A stretch of 20,289 bases of DNA from Bacteroidota bacterium (GCA_023423015.1 JAFAGE010000156.1:1-20289), one strand, 5' to 3'. Positions 6,801 through 13,780 are shown, counted from the stretch's first letter. The notes: a model not told the origin generated them from the letters alone. Made by a program: numbers and translations.

Positions 6801-8135
6801 TTTAAGTTTGAACACATAGGTGCCCTGCGTGAGCATGTTCAATGTGATGGCGCTGGTGTTAGGCGACAGTATGCTAATTGCCGGACCGGAAATTTTTGTC
6901 CAGCTATATGATGCAATAGAGCCATCGGGATCGCTCGAAGCGCTGGCGTCCAGTTTTACGGTGTTAGTTGGAAGATTGATAACAACATCTTTACCGGCAT
7001 TAGCAATTGGTGCCTTATTCTCGACAGAAGCGCCGGAAGAAACAACTACAGTTACGATGTCGGTTGTATATGAAGCACGATCGTCAACTACACTGAGTTC
7101 GTATTTGTATGTGCCCGGGGTTGTTAATCCGGTTACCGTTGTTGATGAATTCGGGCCGAAAGGATTGGTGATGACACCCGCTGCGGGGCCTTCGGTTTTT
7201 TTCCACACATATCGTACGATCCTGCCGTCGGGATCGGTGGATGCAGAGGCGTTAAGGGTGGCAATACCTGAGCTTGCGCTGATGTTAATGGTACCATTTC
7301 CTCTGGCAACCGGTAATTTATTTGGTGCGAGTTTTCTATTCTGTCCGAGGAACCATTCGTAAATATTTACCACACCATTGTAACGATAGTTGGTGTCGGT
7401 GTACACACGATCCCAAACGATGTGACCACCTGTTGGCCAGATAGTTTTTAGAGGAACTACTTCGGGATTTGCTTCATTCACTTTTCTGATTGCGGATTCG
7501 GTGCATGATGCGAGCGCTACGGCGTCATCGGCGGCGTGGAATGACCAGAGCGGAAGTTTTGCGTCTGCAACGTATTTGCCCTGGCTGAATGTGCATGGCG
7601 CGCATATAGTGGCAGCAGCAGCGAGATTCGGCGCGTGTACTGGATTGGTTGAGATGTATTTGTAAGTTCCTCCGCCGCCCATACTAAGACCCGTGAGGAA
7701 GATCCTGTCCGGATCGATCCGGAGATTCTTTTTTGCATAATCAATGAGTTCGTTAATAAAAATTACCGGCCACATGCCGTATTTCTTTGGACACTGTGGC
7801 GATAGCACGATGAATGTTTCTTTCTTACCATTCCAGGTGAATGTCATGTTGTGACCGCGTTTGATCACCCGTGGCAATCCGCAGCAACCAACATTTTTCA
7901 AGTCGGTCGTGCCGTTACCTCGTTCACCTATTCCATGAAGGAAAATAATGAGGGGATATTTGGTGCCTGTTTTGGTGGCGTAATCAGTTGGCTTGTATTC
8001 AAGAAAGCCAAGGTATTCGCCGTTAGACACCTGGATTCCTTTTTCAATTTGCTGAGAAAATCCAGGAACCATCCATGCAACAAGTAAGCTTAAGCACAAG
8101 ACAGTCCTAAATACATAGGTACAGTTGTTTTTCAT
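3852..8135 (-). CDS. Secreted esterase with 11 PKD-type repeats and T9SS sorting domain
   Basis: A 1427-residue secreted protein. Residues 1-28 form a Sec signal peptide ending near PGFSQ. Residues ~30-270 are an alpha/beta hydrolase of the CE1/predicted peptidase type: PLIIFLHGIGERG (oxyanion region), nucleophile Ser151 in GLSMGG, Asp203 or Asp204 in HAADDAV, and His238 in TGGHIVW. Residues ~272-1340 hold eleven PKD/K319L-like beta-sandwich repeats of about 97 residues, each starting near PxAxAG and carrying SSDPDGxI and GTYxFxLxVTDNxGA; the first is divergent. A pentaproline linker precedes repeat 8. Residues ~1345-1427 are a Por_Secre_tail (VYPNP, NMSGSVV, GVYYLEV), indicating T9SS export and surface anchoring. 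The polysaccharide genes end 250 bp upstream. A role in de-esterifying the polymer is inference; the substrate cannot be read from the sequence. Confidence 0.92.
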   Translation of the reverse strand: MKNNCTYVFRTVLCLSLLVAWMVPGFSQQIEKGIQVSNGEYLGFLEYKPTDYATKTGTKYPLIIFLHGIGERGNGTTDLKNVGCCGLPRVIKRGHNMTFTWNGKKETFIVLSPQCPKKYGMWPVIFINELIDYAKKNLRIDPDRIFLTGLSMGGGGTYKYISTNPVHAPNLAAAATICAPCTFSQGKYVADAKLPLWSFHAADDAVALASCTESAIRKVNEANPEVVPLKTIWPTGGHIVWDRVYTDTNYRYNGVVNIYEWFLGQNRKLAPNKLPVARGNGTINISASSGIATLNASASTDPDGRIVRYVWKKTEGPAAGVITNPFGPNSSTTVTGLTTPGTYKYELSVVDDRASYTTDIVTVVVSSGASVENKAPIANAGKDVVINLPTNTVKLDASASSDPDGSIASYSWTKISGPAISILSPNTSAITLNMLTQGTYVFKLKVTDNKGASAEDQVTVTVNAALPNTAPIARAGVNISIQLPQNSVSLDGSGSSDADGTIKTYAWTKVSGPQGGEINSASAAKTTVTSLEEGTYVYKLKVTDNGGATGEDQITVTVAPAPPVNKAPIARAGVNFSITLPQNATKFDGSKSADEDGTIKTYAWTKISGPAGGNLSAPSTAVTNVSNLVEGVYVFRLKVTDNSGATGEDKITLTVLPEPVVPNVSPVANAGTDITITLPVNKTVLNGTGSQDGDGTIKIYEWTKLSGPSSFTIVNAEQSSTEVTGLVQGTYEFKLKITDDRGAAAEDIVVVKVNPAPNKKPVANAGNDVEITLPENSVSLNGGNSSDPDGSIATYAWSKIAGPENFIITDPAVAITTANGLSEGTYKFRLQVTDNKGAKSADTVVVIVLPQPHAPNVAPVAQAGANVSITLPVNSTTLNGSASSDEDGTITAYSWSYVTGPESFIIAEPNSVSTGISELVEGTYKFRLEVMDDDGATSADTIQVVVKKEDLPPPPPNKLPKAIAGDDITITFPQKTVTLDGSKSIDDDGTLTNYSWLRLSGPAPVTIAKPSYHITEVRNLVEGEYFFRLQVKDNDGALGFDTIKVTVLPAPNKIPFSEAGAAIEIQLPLNEVELNGSDSYDSDGSLVGYKWEFVTGPAGSAITNAGGVTTKVTGLSEGKYRFRLTVTDNEGAKASDVVDINVLPEPPNAGPIAKAGEDIEVNLPVNHIELDGSASYDPDGIIVSYSWVKVSGPGGLTIANSTTATPRVVGAIEGEYLFRLTVKDDKGVAGSDVVKVIVYGQPEPVNQLPIAYAGKDQEISYPTSSTTLDGELSSDPDGSIVSYQWTQLSGPANASFVTPTEPKTTVNDLQTGEYIFVLTVRDDLGSESADTMHVSVINTMRYQEVMNVYPNPAISSLNVQLTSDTMGTTRITIFNMSGSVVKSINKEKTQTQLFENVIISDLQTGVYYLEVMIAGKLRKVSKFIKAR
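4105..7320 (-). repeat. Tandem array of 11 PKD-encoding repeats (~290 bp period)
   Basis: Within the esterase-PKD gene, the codons for the PxAxAG start of each repeat recur at about 7295, 6995, 6710, 6420, 6126, 5840, 5545, 5243, 4955, 4670 and 4375. The period is thus 285-300 bp. Similarity is also visible in the DNA: CCTGCATTGGCAACAGG or close variants mark several starts. Repeats 3 and 4 share APIARAGVN, DGTIKTYAWTK and TDNxGATGED, which suggests a recent duplication or gene conversion. Such an array can change length by recombination. End positions are approximate. Confidence 0.8.
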
Positions 8136-8277
8136 CAGGTTGGACTTTTCGGATATTGAATTCGGATACCGGGATGAGCGCTTTGGCTAAAGCTTCGGCG
8201 GTCTGCTCCCGTTGGATTTATATGAGAAACGGCTATTAAGCTGCTTCTCTTGCATCAAAACAACACTTTTTTGACTT

Positions 8278-8300
8278 TTTTGTCAAGTATCATGACAAAA
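8278..8300. promoter_or_regulatory. Perfect 8-bp inverted repeat upstream of the esterase-PKD gene
   Basis: TTTTGTCA (8278-8285) and TGACAAAA (8293-8300) flank a 7-base spacer, centred about 155 bp upstream of the minus-strand start at 8135. No T tract follows on either strand, so it does not look like an intrinsic terminator. The symmetry suits a dimeric regulator, and TTGACA occurs within it on the minus strand. On that strand, the upstream part of this gap has TAATGTTTG, one base longer than the TAnnTTTG consensus. The rest of the 8136-8387 gap shows no ORF or RNA that I recognise. A regulatory role is speculative. Confidence 0.3.
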
Positions 8301-8387
8301 CAAACATTACATCAGTATTAGTGTAAGTGTATTTGCTTAACACATTAATTACAAGTGCGTAAAAGTACCCGATGGCGTAACGAGGAA

Positions 8388-9608
8388 TTACTGTTCGTTT
8401 TTAGTAGATGCTGAACCTGTAAATGACTTTGGAGTATGCACGAATTCTTTGCGTTTATCTTTCACAGTGAATGCGGCAGTTAGAAATGAAATAAAAATGC
8501 CAGGAAGATGTAGAAATGCTTTTAAAGTTTTCGCATTGTAAAAACGCGCTGGTATGGATATGATTATGGAAAAAATGTAGGCAATAAATAAGAGAAGCCA
8601 GGCGGTAACGGAAACGCCCGCTATTTTATTGTGTGAAAGCAACTGAAAAATACAGGCGCACGTTGCAAGCAGAAATAAAGCGATTAGTAACAGGCGAGGC
8701 GGAATGAGATTGATAAAAAGTTTATGCCAGAAATCGCCGCCTTTTTTGTGAACTCGTTTCCAGTCCGAGAAAAAAAGTTTCACATGCATCAGCTGCGATT
8801 CCATCCAACGACGTCGCTGATTCCGATACACACGTGTTTTGGATACTTTTTCGTCGAGCAATTTTATGTGATCGAGATAGGTCACCTTTTCACCGGCCAC
8901 CAGCATTTCAAAATCTACTTCACGGTCACACGCAGGATTCCCGAGAATGCCTGGTTTATTATAAATTTTCTTCAACAACTTAAATGGGAAAGCCATTCCT
9001 GAGCCAATCAATGATGAGCTGAGATTCATGTTATTTGGTGCGAGGCGAAAAAGATGATTATTAACTTCTTCACTCAATGCATCGAGAACTGCGACGGGGG
9101 TTTGGGTATTTTTTGCCGTGCGATGTACCTGTACTACATGCAAGCCATTTTGAAATGCATTGTTCACTTCGTGCAACAAACCTTGCTGCATAATATTATC
9201 TCCATCCAGTATGAGAGCGATGTCGAAATTATTTTCATCAATATGGTTCAATAGAAAATTAAGCGATTTTGCTTTGGATCCAACTTCGAAATGAAGTGCG
9301 TGAATTTCCGCACCTGTTTTCTGTAACTCCGCAATTGTTTGTTGTGATAAATGATCGGCTGCCACAAACACACGGAAATGTTGAGAGGGATAGTCGTGCT
9401 GCACGGCGGAACTTACAGTGTTCACTATTATGCTGTCTTCACGGTATGATGTGATTAACACGGCGATATTTGAAAAAGCAGCTGCAGGTGGAATTTTAGT
9501 TGAGCGCCGGATGTTTCCGGCAATTGCACAAAACAACAGGTAGCCAACATTTACACAGAGATAAATGAACAGCAGAAGAAACAAAGTATTTACTATTGCC
9601 GTGATCAT
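8388..9608 (-). CDS. Membrane-bound GT2 glycosyltransferase (processive-type)
   Basis: Family 2 glycosyltransferase, 406 residues from ATG 9608. There is one N-terminal membrane helix (about residues 3-30), a cytoplasmic GT-A domain, and about three C-terminal hydrophobic segments between residues 303 and 382. The GT-A domain shows LITSYRED, the metal-binding DGD (135-137), a carboxylate motif EVDFEM near Asp232 and QRRRW (264-268). These D, DxD, D, (Q/R)xxRW signatures resemble the cellulose/hyaluronan synthase-like group. I chose ATG 9608 because its ATGA overlaps the stop of the upstream glycosyltransferase and begins the hydrophobic helix; an upstream start at 9641 would add eleven residues. 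It is the last gene of the sugar-transferase operon, 252 bp before the esterase-PKD gene. The sugar donor is unknown. Confidence 0.85.
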   Translation of the reverse strand: MITAIVNTLFLLLFIYLCVNVGYLLFCAIAGNIRRSTKIPPAAAFSNIAVLITSYREDSIIVNTVSSAVQHDYPSQHFRVFVAADHLSQQTIAELQKTGAEIHALHFEVGSKAKSLNFLLNHIDENNFDIALILDGDNIMQQGLLHEVNNAFQNGLHVVQVHRTAKNTQTPVAVLDALSEEVNNHLFRLAPNNMNLSSSLIGSGMAFPFKLLKKIYNKPGILGNPACDREVDFEMLVAGEKVTYLDHIKLLDEKVSKTRVYRNQRRRWMESQLMHVKLFFSDWKRVHKKGGDFWHKLFINLIPPRLLLIALFLLATCACIFQLLSHNKIAGVSVTAWLLLFIAYIFSIIISIPARFYNAKTLKAFLHLPGIFISFLTAAFTVKDKRKEFVHTPKSFTGSASTKNEQ

Positions 9609-10513
9609 ACAGGTGAACTGCTTGAAGAACGCAGATTCCACACAATTCCCTTTACAAAATACCGAAGCTGCAGGAACTCTTTCCGGAAAGAGTACAGGAA
9701 CACTGTTTTAGGCACAACGAATACCAGGAATACCAGGCTGAAGATGCAAAACTGGAATGGGTTGGAATTCCGCCGCATGTACAATATTCTGTTTCGTGTG
9801 TGGTAGTACACTTTTATGGGGTTGCTTTTTCCAACGGTCAATGATTCCTTGTGATAAATTTCGGCATCGGCAGTATACCAGATTTTGTATCCCGCCCGGC
9901 GAATTCGCGCCGACCAGTCCCACTCTTCATAATAGAGAAAAAACTTTACTGCAAACATCCCAACGTTATCGATCACTTCGCGCTTCACCATCATTGCACA
10001 TCCATGTGCCGCTGATGTTTCGCGCGAAACGTCGTATTGTCCCTCGTCTTTTTCGAGCAGACCAATACTGGTGGTTCTTCCCGTGTAAACGTTCATCGGG
10101 TTAAAACCAGCGTATTCAATAATATCGGGGTTGAAAAAGTATTTGATTTTAGGGCAAGTGACTCCGATTTTTTCGTCGTGCCTGAAAGGAGTGAGCAGCT
10201 TGCTTATAAGGTCGCCGGTTACTTCTGTATCGTTGTTTACGATGAAGAAAAAATCGCCTCGCGCGTGTTTCATGCCCCAGTTGTTGCCCCCGGCAAAGCC
10301 GAGGTTTGTATTGCTCCGCATTACACGGGTGTGCGGGTAATTTCTCTGCCGGATCATTGGTGTAGGATCTACTGCTGAAGCCATGTCGCACACCAGGATC
10401 TCGTAATTGGGGTATTGAAGATGCCGGGTAGATTCGAGGAACGCGCAGGTAACCTCAACCTGATTGTAATTCAATGTAATGATGGAGACTAACGGAAACT
10501 CTCCCATCGGCAT
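9605..10513 (-). CDS. GT2 glycosyltransferase, rhamnosyltransferase (WbbL)-like
   Basis: Family 2 glycosyltransferase of about 302 residues. It begins VSIITLNYNQ, with an acidic residue in EILVCDMAS (Asp43), then RSNTNLGFAGGNNWG and the metal-binding NND (93-95), GCAMMVKR near 171-178, and YYEEWDWSARIRRAGY near 194-209. This set is characteristic of WbbL/RfbN-type rhamnosyltransferases, which add a sugar to a lipid-linked intermediate. A hydrophobic stretch near residues 255-275 may bind the membrane. Starts are possible at GTG 10531, ATG 10513 and ATG 10507; I favour 10513 because a purine-rich AAAAAGTGGGGG lies just upstream. The gene starts 48 bp after the sugar transferase stop and overlaps the next glycosyltransferase by ATGA. 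Donor and linkage are not determined by the sequence. Confidence 0.87.
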   Translation of the reverse strand: MPMGEFPLVSIITLNYNQVEVTCAFLESTRHLQYPNYEILVCDMASAVDPTPMIRQRNYPHTRVMRSNTNLGFAGGNNWGMKHARGDFFFIVNNDTEVTGDLISKLLTPFRHDEKIGVTCPKIKYFFNPDIIEYAGFNPMNVYTGRTTSIGLLEKDEGQYDVSRETSAAHGCAMMVKREVIDNVGMFAVKFFLYYEEWDWSARIRRAGYKIWYTADAEIYHKESLTVGKSNPIKVYYHTRNRILYMRRNSNPFQFCIFSLVFLVFVVPKTVFLYSFRKEFLQLRYFVKGIVWNLRSSSSSPV

Positions 10514-10561
10514 AACCCCCACTTTTTGCACAATATAAGGGCTATTGGTCTAAATAACAGG

Positions 10562-11698
10562 TTAGGCATTTGTACGCTGAATCACCGCTGATGGTGTATT
10601 TGCCATGATCCACAGGTCGAACAGGAAGTTCGACTTGTCGGCATAATTGATGTCGAGGCTGATCCTTTCTTCCGCAGTCATCTTGAACTTGCGTTTTTTG
10701 TTGATCTGCCAGAGACCGGTAATGCCGGCGGGAGCCATGAAACGTTTCGCCCATTCATCGGTAGTGAGGGTGGCGGCTTCGTAAAGGGGCAAAGGACGGT
10801 TTCCAACGAGCGACATGTCGCCGCGGAGTACGTTCCAGAGCTGGGGCAGCTCGTCCAGGCTGCATTTCCTCAGGAATGCACCCAATCTGGTTACTCTTGG
10901 GTCGTTGTCGATCTTGATGAATACCGGTCCGTTTTCACGAAGCGGATTGTACATGTTAAGATGAGCCAGGTCGGTAATCATGTCGTTAGATCCCGTCACC
11001 ATAGTTCTGAACTTATAAAATGTAAAGATGTTATAACCTTTTCCTGCGCGTTTTGAGGTGTAGAAAACGGGGCCTTTCGATTCGATTTTCAGGGCAATAA
11101 AGACGAGTAAAAATATCGGGCTGAGCAATACTAACAGCATCGACGAGATGATGATGTCGAACACCCGTTTGGTGAAATCGCCCGGTGTTGTGCTGGTTGC
11201 TTCCTCGGCGGGTGGATTTTCTACCTGGGAAATACGGTGCTTAACCTTTTTCCAGAATCTTATCTTCTTAATCAGCTTTTCAGTACCTAATTCATGGATC
11301 AGGATTACATCGTCGGCGATACGTTCATTTACGATCTTCTTCAGGTCCATAGAGGCGATGCCTGAACCTTCAACGATGAAGGGTACCGTAGTAAGTTGCT
11401 TATGAGCAGCCAGGAACTGGCCAAAGATGTTCAGGGCTGTGGGTCCCAGGGCAGCGTCTGCAATAATGACATCTGGGCAACCGGCGCCACGGGAGAGCAG
11501 CCTTTTGAGCATAGCTTTCGCCTGATCGCCATTTTCAGCAGCATACCCGCTGTCGAAAGTGCTGATCAGTGCATCTATAAGGGAGGTTCTTTTACCAATG
11601 TAGAAAAACTCGAGTTTCTTGCGTTCGAGGGTGTCAGCAGGCAAGCTAAAGTGCCTGTAGGTGCGGGTAGGATTCTTATCTTTTACAAGATGACTCAT
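10562..11698 (-). CDS. Polyprenyl-phosphate sugar-1-P transferase with N-terminal receiver-like domain
   Basis: A 378-residue fusion. Residues ~28-150 resemble a CheY-type receiver: CPDVIIAD places Asp81 at the phospho-acceptor position, VPFIV gives beta-4, and ADDVIL plus KLIKKIRFWKK give the last strand and helix. The acidic pair of beta-1 is absent (FFYIGKR) and the beta-5 lysine is missing, so phosphorylation is doubtful. Residues ~175-378 are a bacterial sugar transferase: one hydrophobic segment (182-204), KRAGKGYNIFTFYKFRTM, RLGAFLRKCSLDELPQLWN, LRGDMSLVGNRPLP and PAGITGLWQ. This domain transfers a sugar-1-phosphate to undecaprenyl phosphate, the first step of exopolysaccharide assembly. 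Typical WcaJ/WbaP enzymes carry several N-terminal helices and a CoA-binding-like domain; those helices are missing. A CoA-binding-type fold is an alternative reading of the N-terminus. A stand-alone receiver gene lies 41 bp upstream. Confidence 0.88.
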   Translation of the reverse strand: MSHLVKDKNPTRTYRHFSLPADTLERKKLEFFYIGKRTSLIDALISTFDSGYAAENGDQAKAMLKRLLSRGAGCPDVIIADAALGPTALNIFGQFLAAHKQLTTVPFIVEGSGIASMDLKKIVNERIADDVILIHELGTEKLIKKIRFWKKVKHRISQVENPPAEEATSTTPGDFTKRVFDIIISSMLLVLLSPIFLLVFIALKIESKGPVFYTSKRAGKGYNIFTFYKFRTMVTGSNDMITDLAHLNMYNPLRENGPVFIKIDNDPRVTRLGAFLRKCSLDELPQLWNVLRGDMSLVGNRPLPLYEAATLTTDEWAKRFMAPAGITGLWQINKKRKFKMTAEERISLDINYADKSNFLFDLWIMANTPSAVIQRTNA

Positions 11699-11739
11699 AA
11701 GTAAGCTTTTAGTTTGGGGTTGAATTCTTCACCAGTTTG

Positions 11740-12138
11740 TTAACGGTGTTGAACCGGTTCCCCAATTTCTACGGTACGTGCTCCTTTGTTGATGCTTTCC
11801 AGAAGCTGTACCGGGTTAAAGGGTTTCATATAGTACTCAGAGATGCCGTATTCTTCGCATTTAGCTTCGGTTTCCGCTTTGTTCAGCGAGGAGATTACCA
11901 CGAGGGGAATATCCCTGTACAAGATGCTTCCCGTCAGTTCCTCGATCAGTTCCCAATCCTTCATGTCGGGCAGTTGCGGATCACATATAATCAGATCTGG
12001 TATATTTCTTTTTGAAAGCCAATACATAGCCGTGCATCCGTCTGGGGCAGTGATTACCTGGTGTTGTTTGCCCAGAACGGTTTGAAGCAGGAACCTGATA
12101 GCTTTGCTGTCATCAATTGCGAGTATCTTCTTTTTCAT
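11740..12138 (-). CDS. Single-domain response regulator (CheY-like receiver)
   Basis: A 132-residue protein consisting only of a receiver domain. The acidic pocket Asp9-Asp10 (ILAIDD), phospho-acceptor Asp53 (PDLIICD), Ser83 in VVISS and Lys105 in YMKPF are all present, so it should be phosphorylatable. No DNA-binding or enzymatic output domain follows; the tail after the last helix is a short GARTVEIGEPVQHR. The start is ATG 12138, with the TTG just before it being less likely. It lies 41 bp upstream of the receiver-sugar transferase fusion in the same orientation, so the two are probably cotranscribed. There is no histidine kinase in the window; the phosphodonor must be elsewhere. It may act by protein contact on the transferase or pass phosphate to another regulator; both are inference. 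Confidence 0.92.
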   Translation of the reverse strand: MKKKILAIDDSKAIRFLLQTVLGKQHQVITAPDGCTAMYWLSKRNIPDLIICDPQLPDMKDWELIEELTGSILYRDIPLVVISSLNKAETEAKCEEYGISEYYMKPFNPVQLLESINKGARTVEIGEPVQHR

Positions 12139-12259
12139 CAACTTTAATTATACGATCAAAAAATTCGCAATTTTTCAACAGGAGTACTTAAAACTCAACA
12201 GCTGACACAGGTATTGGAGTTACAATTTTGATGCCTTACATGGCACTATCGGCAAAGTG

Positions 12260-12276
12260 ACAGTTTCAAAAACTGT
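12260..12276. promoter_or_regulatory. Tight palindrome upstream of the response regulator gene
   Basis: ACAGTTT (12260-12266) and AAACTGT (12270-12276) are separated by CAA, giving a perfect 7-bp inverted repeat. It lies about 120 bp upstream of the minus-strand start at 12138. No T tract follows on the minus strand, so an operator or a structured leader is more likely than a terminator. No known regulator motif is recognised. Confidence 0.3.
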
Positions 12277-12424
12277 TAAAGCAAACGTTGATTACTGAGT
12301 GGATTTGTGAACTCAGGTTAGGGGTTTCAAGGATGGACCTTTAGTAGAATCGATCTTAACCTGATCTTCAGAGGATGATGGGGGATTACGCAGGTAAAAT
12401 TAACAAGTAAAACGAGAAATGCAA

Positions 12425-12440
12425 ATAACCTTTCGGTTAT
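12425..12440 (-). terminator. GAAA-tetraloop hairpin after the glycosyltransferase gene
   Basis: On the minus strand, ATAACC-GAAA-GGTTAT forms a 6-bp stem closed by a GNRA tetraloop, six bases after the TAA stop (12448-12446) of the upstream glycosyltransferase, and is followed by a short TTG. The U tract is weak in this direction, while on the plus strand the hairpin is followed by ATTTTTTATTT. It may end the glycosyltransferase transcript or stabilise its 3' end. The position supports separating this gene from the receiver operon. Confidence 0.45.
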
Positions 12441-12445
12441 ATTTT

Positions 12446-13615
12446 TTATTTCCGGGCAGCTTTTTTCCAGACGGCCTCCTGGCGGCCTGAAATAAAGCGG
12501 AAAAATCCCGGAAATACGCACCAGTTCATTAATACGAAGTAAAACGGAACGTACAAGAGGCGGCTTTTTCTCTTATTTCGGACCTCGACCCAGCCGAGAA
12601 AGGCGGCCAGGTAAAACAATGTTTGAACAAGGGCAAAAACAAGATACCCGTCAGCTAGAGTGTACAGGTAAAGAAGCCAGTTGGATATATAAAGCAGAAT
12701 GAGTGAAACAGGGGCTAACGTCCATCTCAGTACCCTATGCGACACATACTGGAAAGTGAGCAATGGGTGCCTGAATACATTGAGAAGACCCGAAAGCCGG
12801 CTGATAGCCTGGAACCCTCCCGCGCTGATTCTTATTTTACGCTCAATTTCATCCGGAAGATGTAAAGAGGGAGCCTCGGCCGACCAGGCTTCTTGTTCAT
12901 ATCGCACCACGTACCCACGGCGACATAACAGTAAAGACTGAACGAAGTCTTCGATAATAGTATCGGGCGACAATTTTACATACAGGTTGCGGCGAATTGA
13001 AAACAGCTCACCGGCGGCCCCAACAACTGTATTCAGTTGCGAATCGAGGTGTTTGAGTAGAGATTCATATTTCCAATACAAACCTTCACCCTGCCCGGCA
13101 GCATTGCCGGACTGAAGCACTTTTTTCTCGCCCGAAACGGCTCCCACTTTGGGATCAGAATAATGCCTTACAATCCTGCGTATGCTTTCGGCGTTCAGGT
13201 ATCCATTTGCATCGTTGAAAATGATTATTGCCGTGCCCGCGAACTCAACTGCCCGGTCCATCGCTGCCAGTTTTCCCTTACGTTCAGGCTGATGAAGCAG
13301 TTTAAAGCGCGGATACTGTTTAACTATTTGGGGCGTGTTATCGGTAGATCCATCGGTCACGAATAATATTTGTAAAATATCCTCGGGGTAATCGAGCTGC
13401 TGAAGGTTGCGAATCTTTTCTTCAATGATGTCTTCTTCGTTGAAAGCGGTGATTACCAACGTCACAGGAGGCAGATCATCTGACTTGTCAGTGGTAGCTT
13501 TTCTGAAAAGGGTTTTAATTCCCGCTAATATTAGTAACAGTAGCGGGTAACCGACATACGTATATAATAAAATAAAGAGGCTTACCCAGAAAATTGTTTG
13601 TAATACCTGCAGCAT
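12446..13615 (-). CDS. Membrane GT2 glycosyltransferase (Wzx/Wzy-type polysaccharide region)
   Basis: Family 2 glycosyltransferase, 389 residues. It has an N-terminal membrane helix (about 5-33), a GT-A catalytic domain beginning VTLVITAFNEED, and C-terminal hydrophobic segments near 298-318, 322-343 and 352-374. Catalytic features are TDGSTDNT (Asp88), RKGKLAAMDRA, FNDAN (Asp135), the acidic IIEDF (222-223) and RISAGGFQA in place of QxxRW, as in many bacterial membrane GT2 enzymes. It would add a sugar to a membrane-linked acceptor using a nucleotide sugar. The start ATG at 13615 directly precedes the hydrophobic helix. It is divergent from the giant esterase gene and is separated from the receiver gene by 307 bp with a hairpin, so it is probably its own transcription unit. 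Sugar and acceptor are unknown. Confidence 0.87.
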   Translation of the reverse strand: MLQVLQTIFWVSLFILLYTYVGYPLLLLILAGIKTLFRKATTDKSDDLPPVTLVITAFNEEDIIEEKIRNLQQLDYPEDILQILFVTDGSTDNTPQIVKQYPRFKLLHQPERKGKLAAMDRAVEFAGTAIIIFNDANGYLNAESIRRIVRHYSDPKVGAVSGEKKVLQSGNAAGQGEGLYWKYESLLKHLDSQLNTVVGAAGELFSIRRNLYVKLSPDTIIEDFVQSLLLCRRGYVVRYEQEAWSAEAPSLHLPDEIERKIRISAGGFQAISRLSGLLNVFRHPLLTFQYVSHRVLRWTLAPVSLILLYISNWLLYLYTLADGYLVFALVQTLFYLAAFLGWVEVRNKRKSRLLYVPFYFVLMNWCVFPGFFRFISGRQEAVWKKAARK

Positions 13616-13679
13616 GCACTACGTAAATAAGGCAAAGAAAGATAATCGCCAAATAATTTCACTTTTTCGTTTTTGTGAT

Positions 13680-13687
13680 TAATTTTG
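13680..13687 (+). promoter_or_regulatory. Candidate Bacteroidota -7 element for the giant esterase gene
   Basis: TAATTTTG is an exact match to the TAnnTTTG -7 consensus of Bacteroidota sigma factor promoters. It lies about 175 bp upstream of the ATG at 13862, leaving a long leader. No clear -33 TTG stands 19-21 bases upstream, which lowers confidence. The shared upstream region 13616-13861 also serves the divergent glycosyltransferase gene. Confidence 0.3.
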
Positions 13688-13780
13688 ATGTCGATTCACA
13701 GTTTTTCTCCAAGCCTCCAACGAAAATCCTCGTTTTAACTCCATTTTTTGTAGATGATTCGGTACCCCATTTTCCCACCC

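Larger units (their letters stand above)
12139..12445. other. Intergenic region with several inverted repeats, presumed promoter of the receiver-sugar transferase operon
   Basis: This 307-bp gap holds no convincing gene. It contains a GNRA-loop hairpin at its right edge, an inverted pair TCAGGTTA/TAACCTGA (12313-12320 and 12357-12364) enclosing a small AAGG/CCTT hairpin, and a tight palindrome at 12260-12276. I found no exact TAnnTTTG promoter match on the minus strand. A minus-strand reading frame within it (12521-12327) runs into the glycosyltransferase gene in another frame and is not supported. The gap suggests that the receiver gene starts a new transcription unit. Confidence 0.4.

Noticed and set aside
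4105..7320. Regular ~290-bp repeats considered as a CRISPR or satellite array
   Set aside because: The period is far too long for CRISPR, the units are diverged, and they translate into PKD domains in one frame.
3960..7362. Several plus-strand open frames of 60-190 codons opposite the PKD gene
   Set aside because: They recur with the PKD repeat period, are antisense to a long well-supported gene with clear domains, and show no recognisable protein features.
8271..8300. T-rich hairpin at 8278-8300 as an intrinsic terminator of the glycosyltransferase operon
   Set aside because: On the minus strand the hairpin is followed by A-rich rather than T-rich sequence, so the usual terminator form is missing.
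9609..9641. Upstream start at 9641 for the membrane glycosyltransferase
   Set aside because: It would give a 37-bp overlap and eleven extra residues; ATG 9608 gives the usual ATGA coupling and starts right at the membrane helix.
12327..12521. Minus-strand open frame of 64 codons at the end of the glycosyltransferase gene
   Set aside because: It begins inside the glycosyltransferase coding region in another frame and encodes no recognisable motif.
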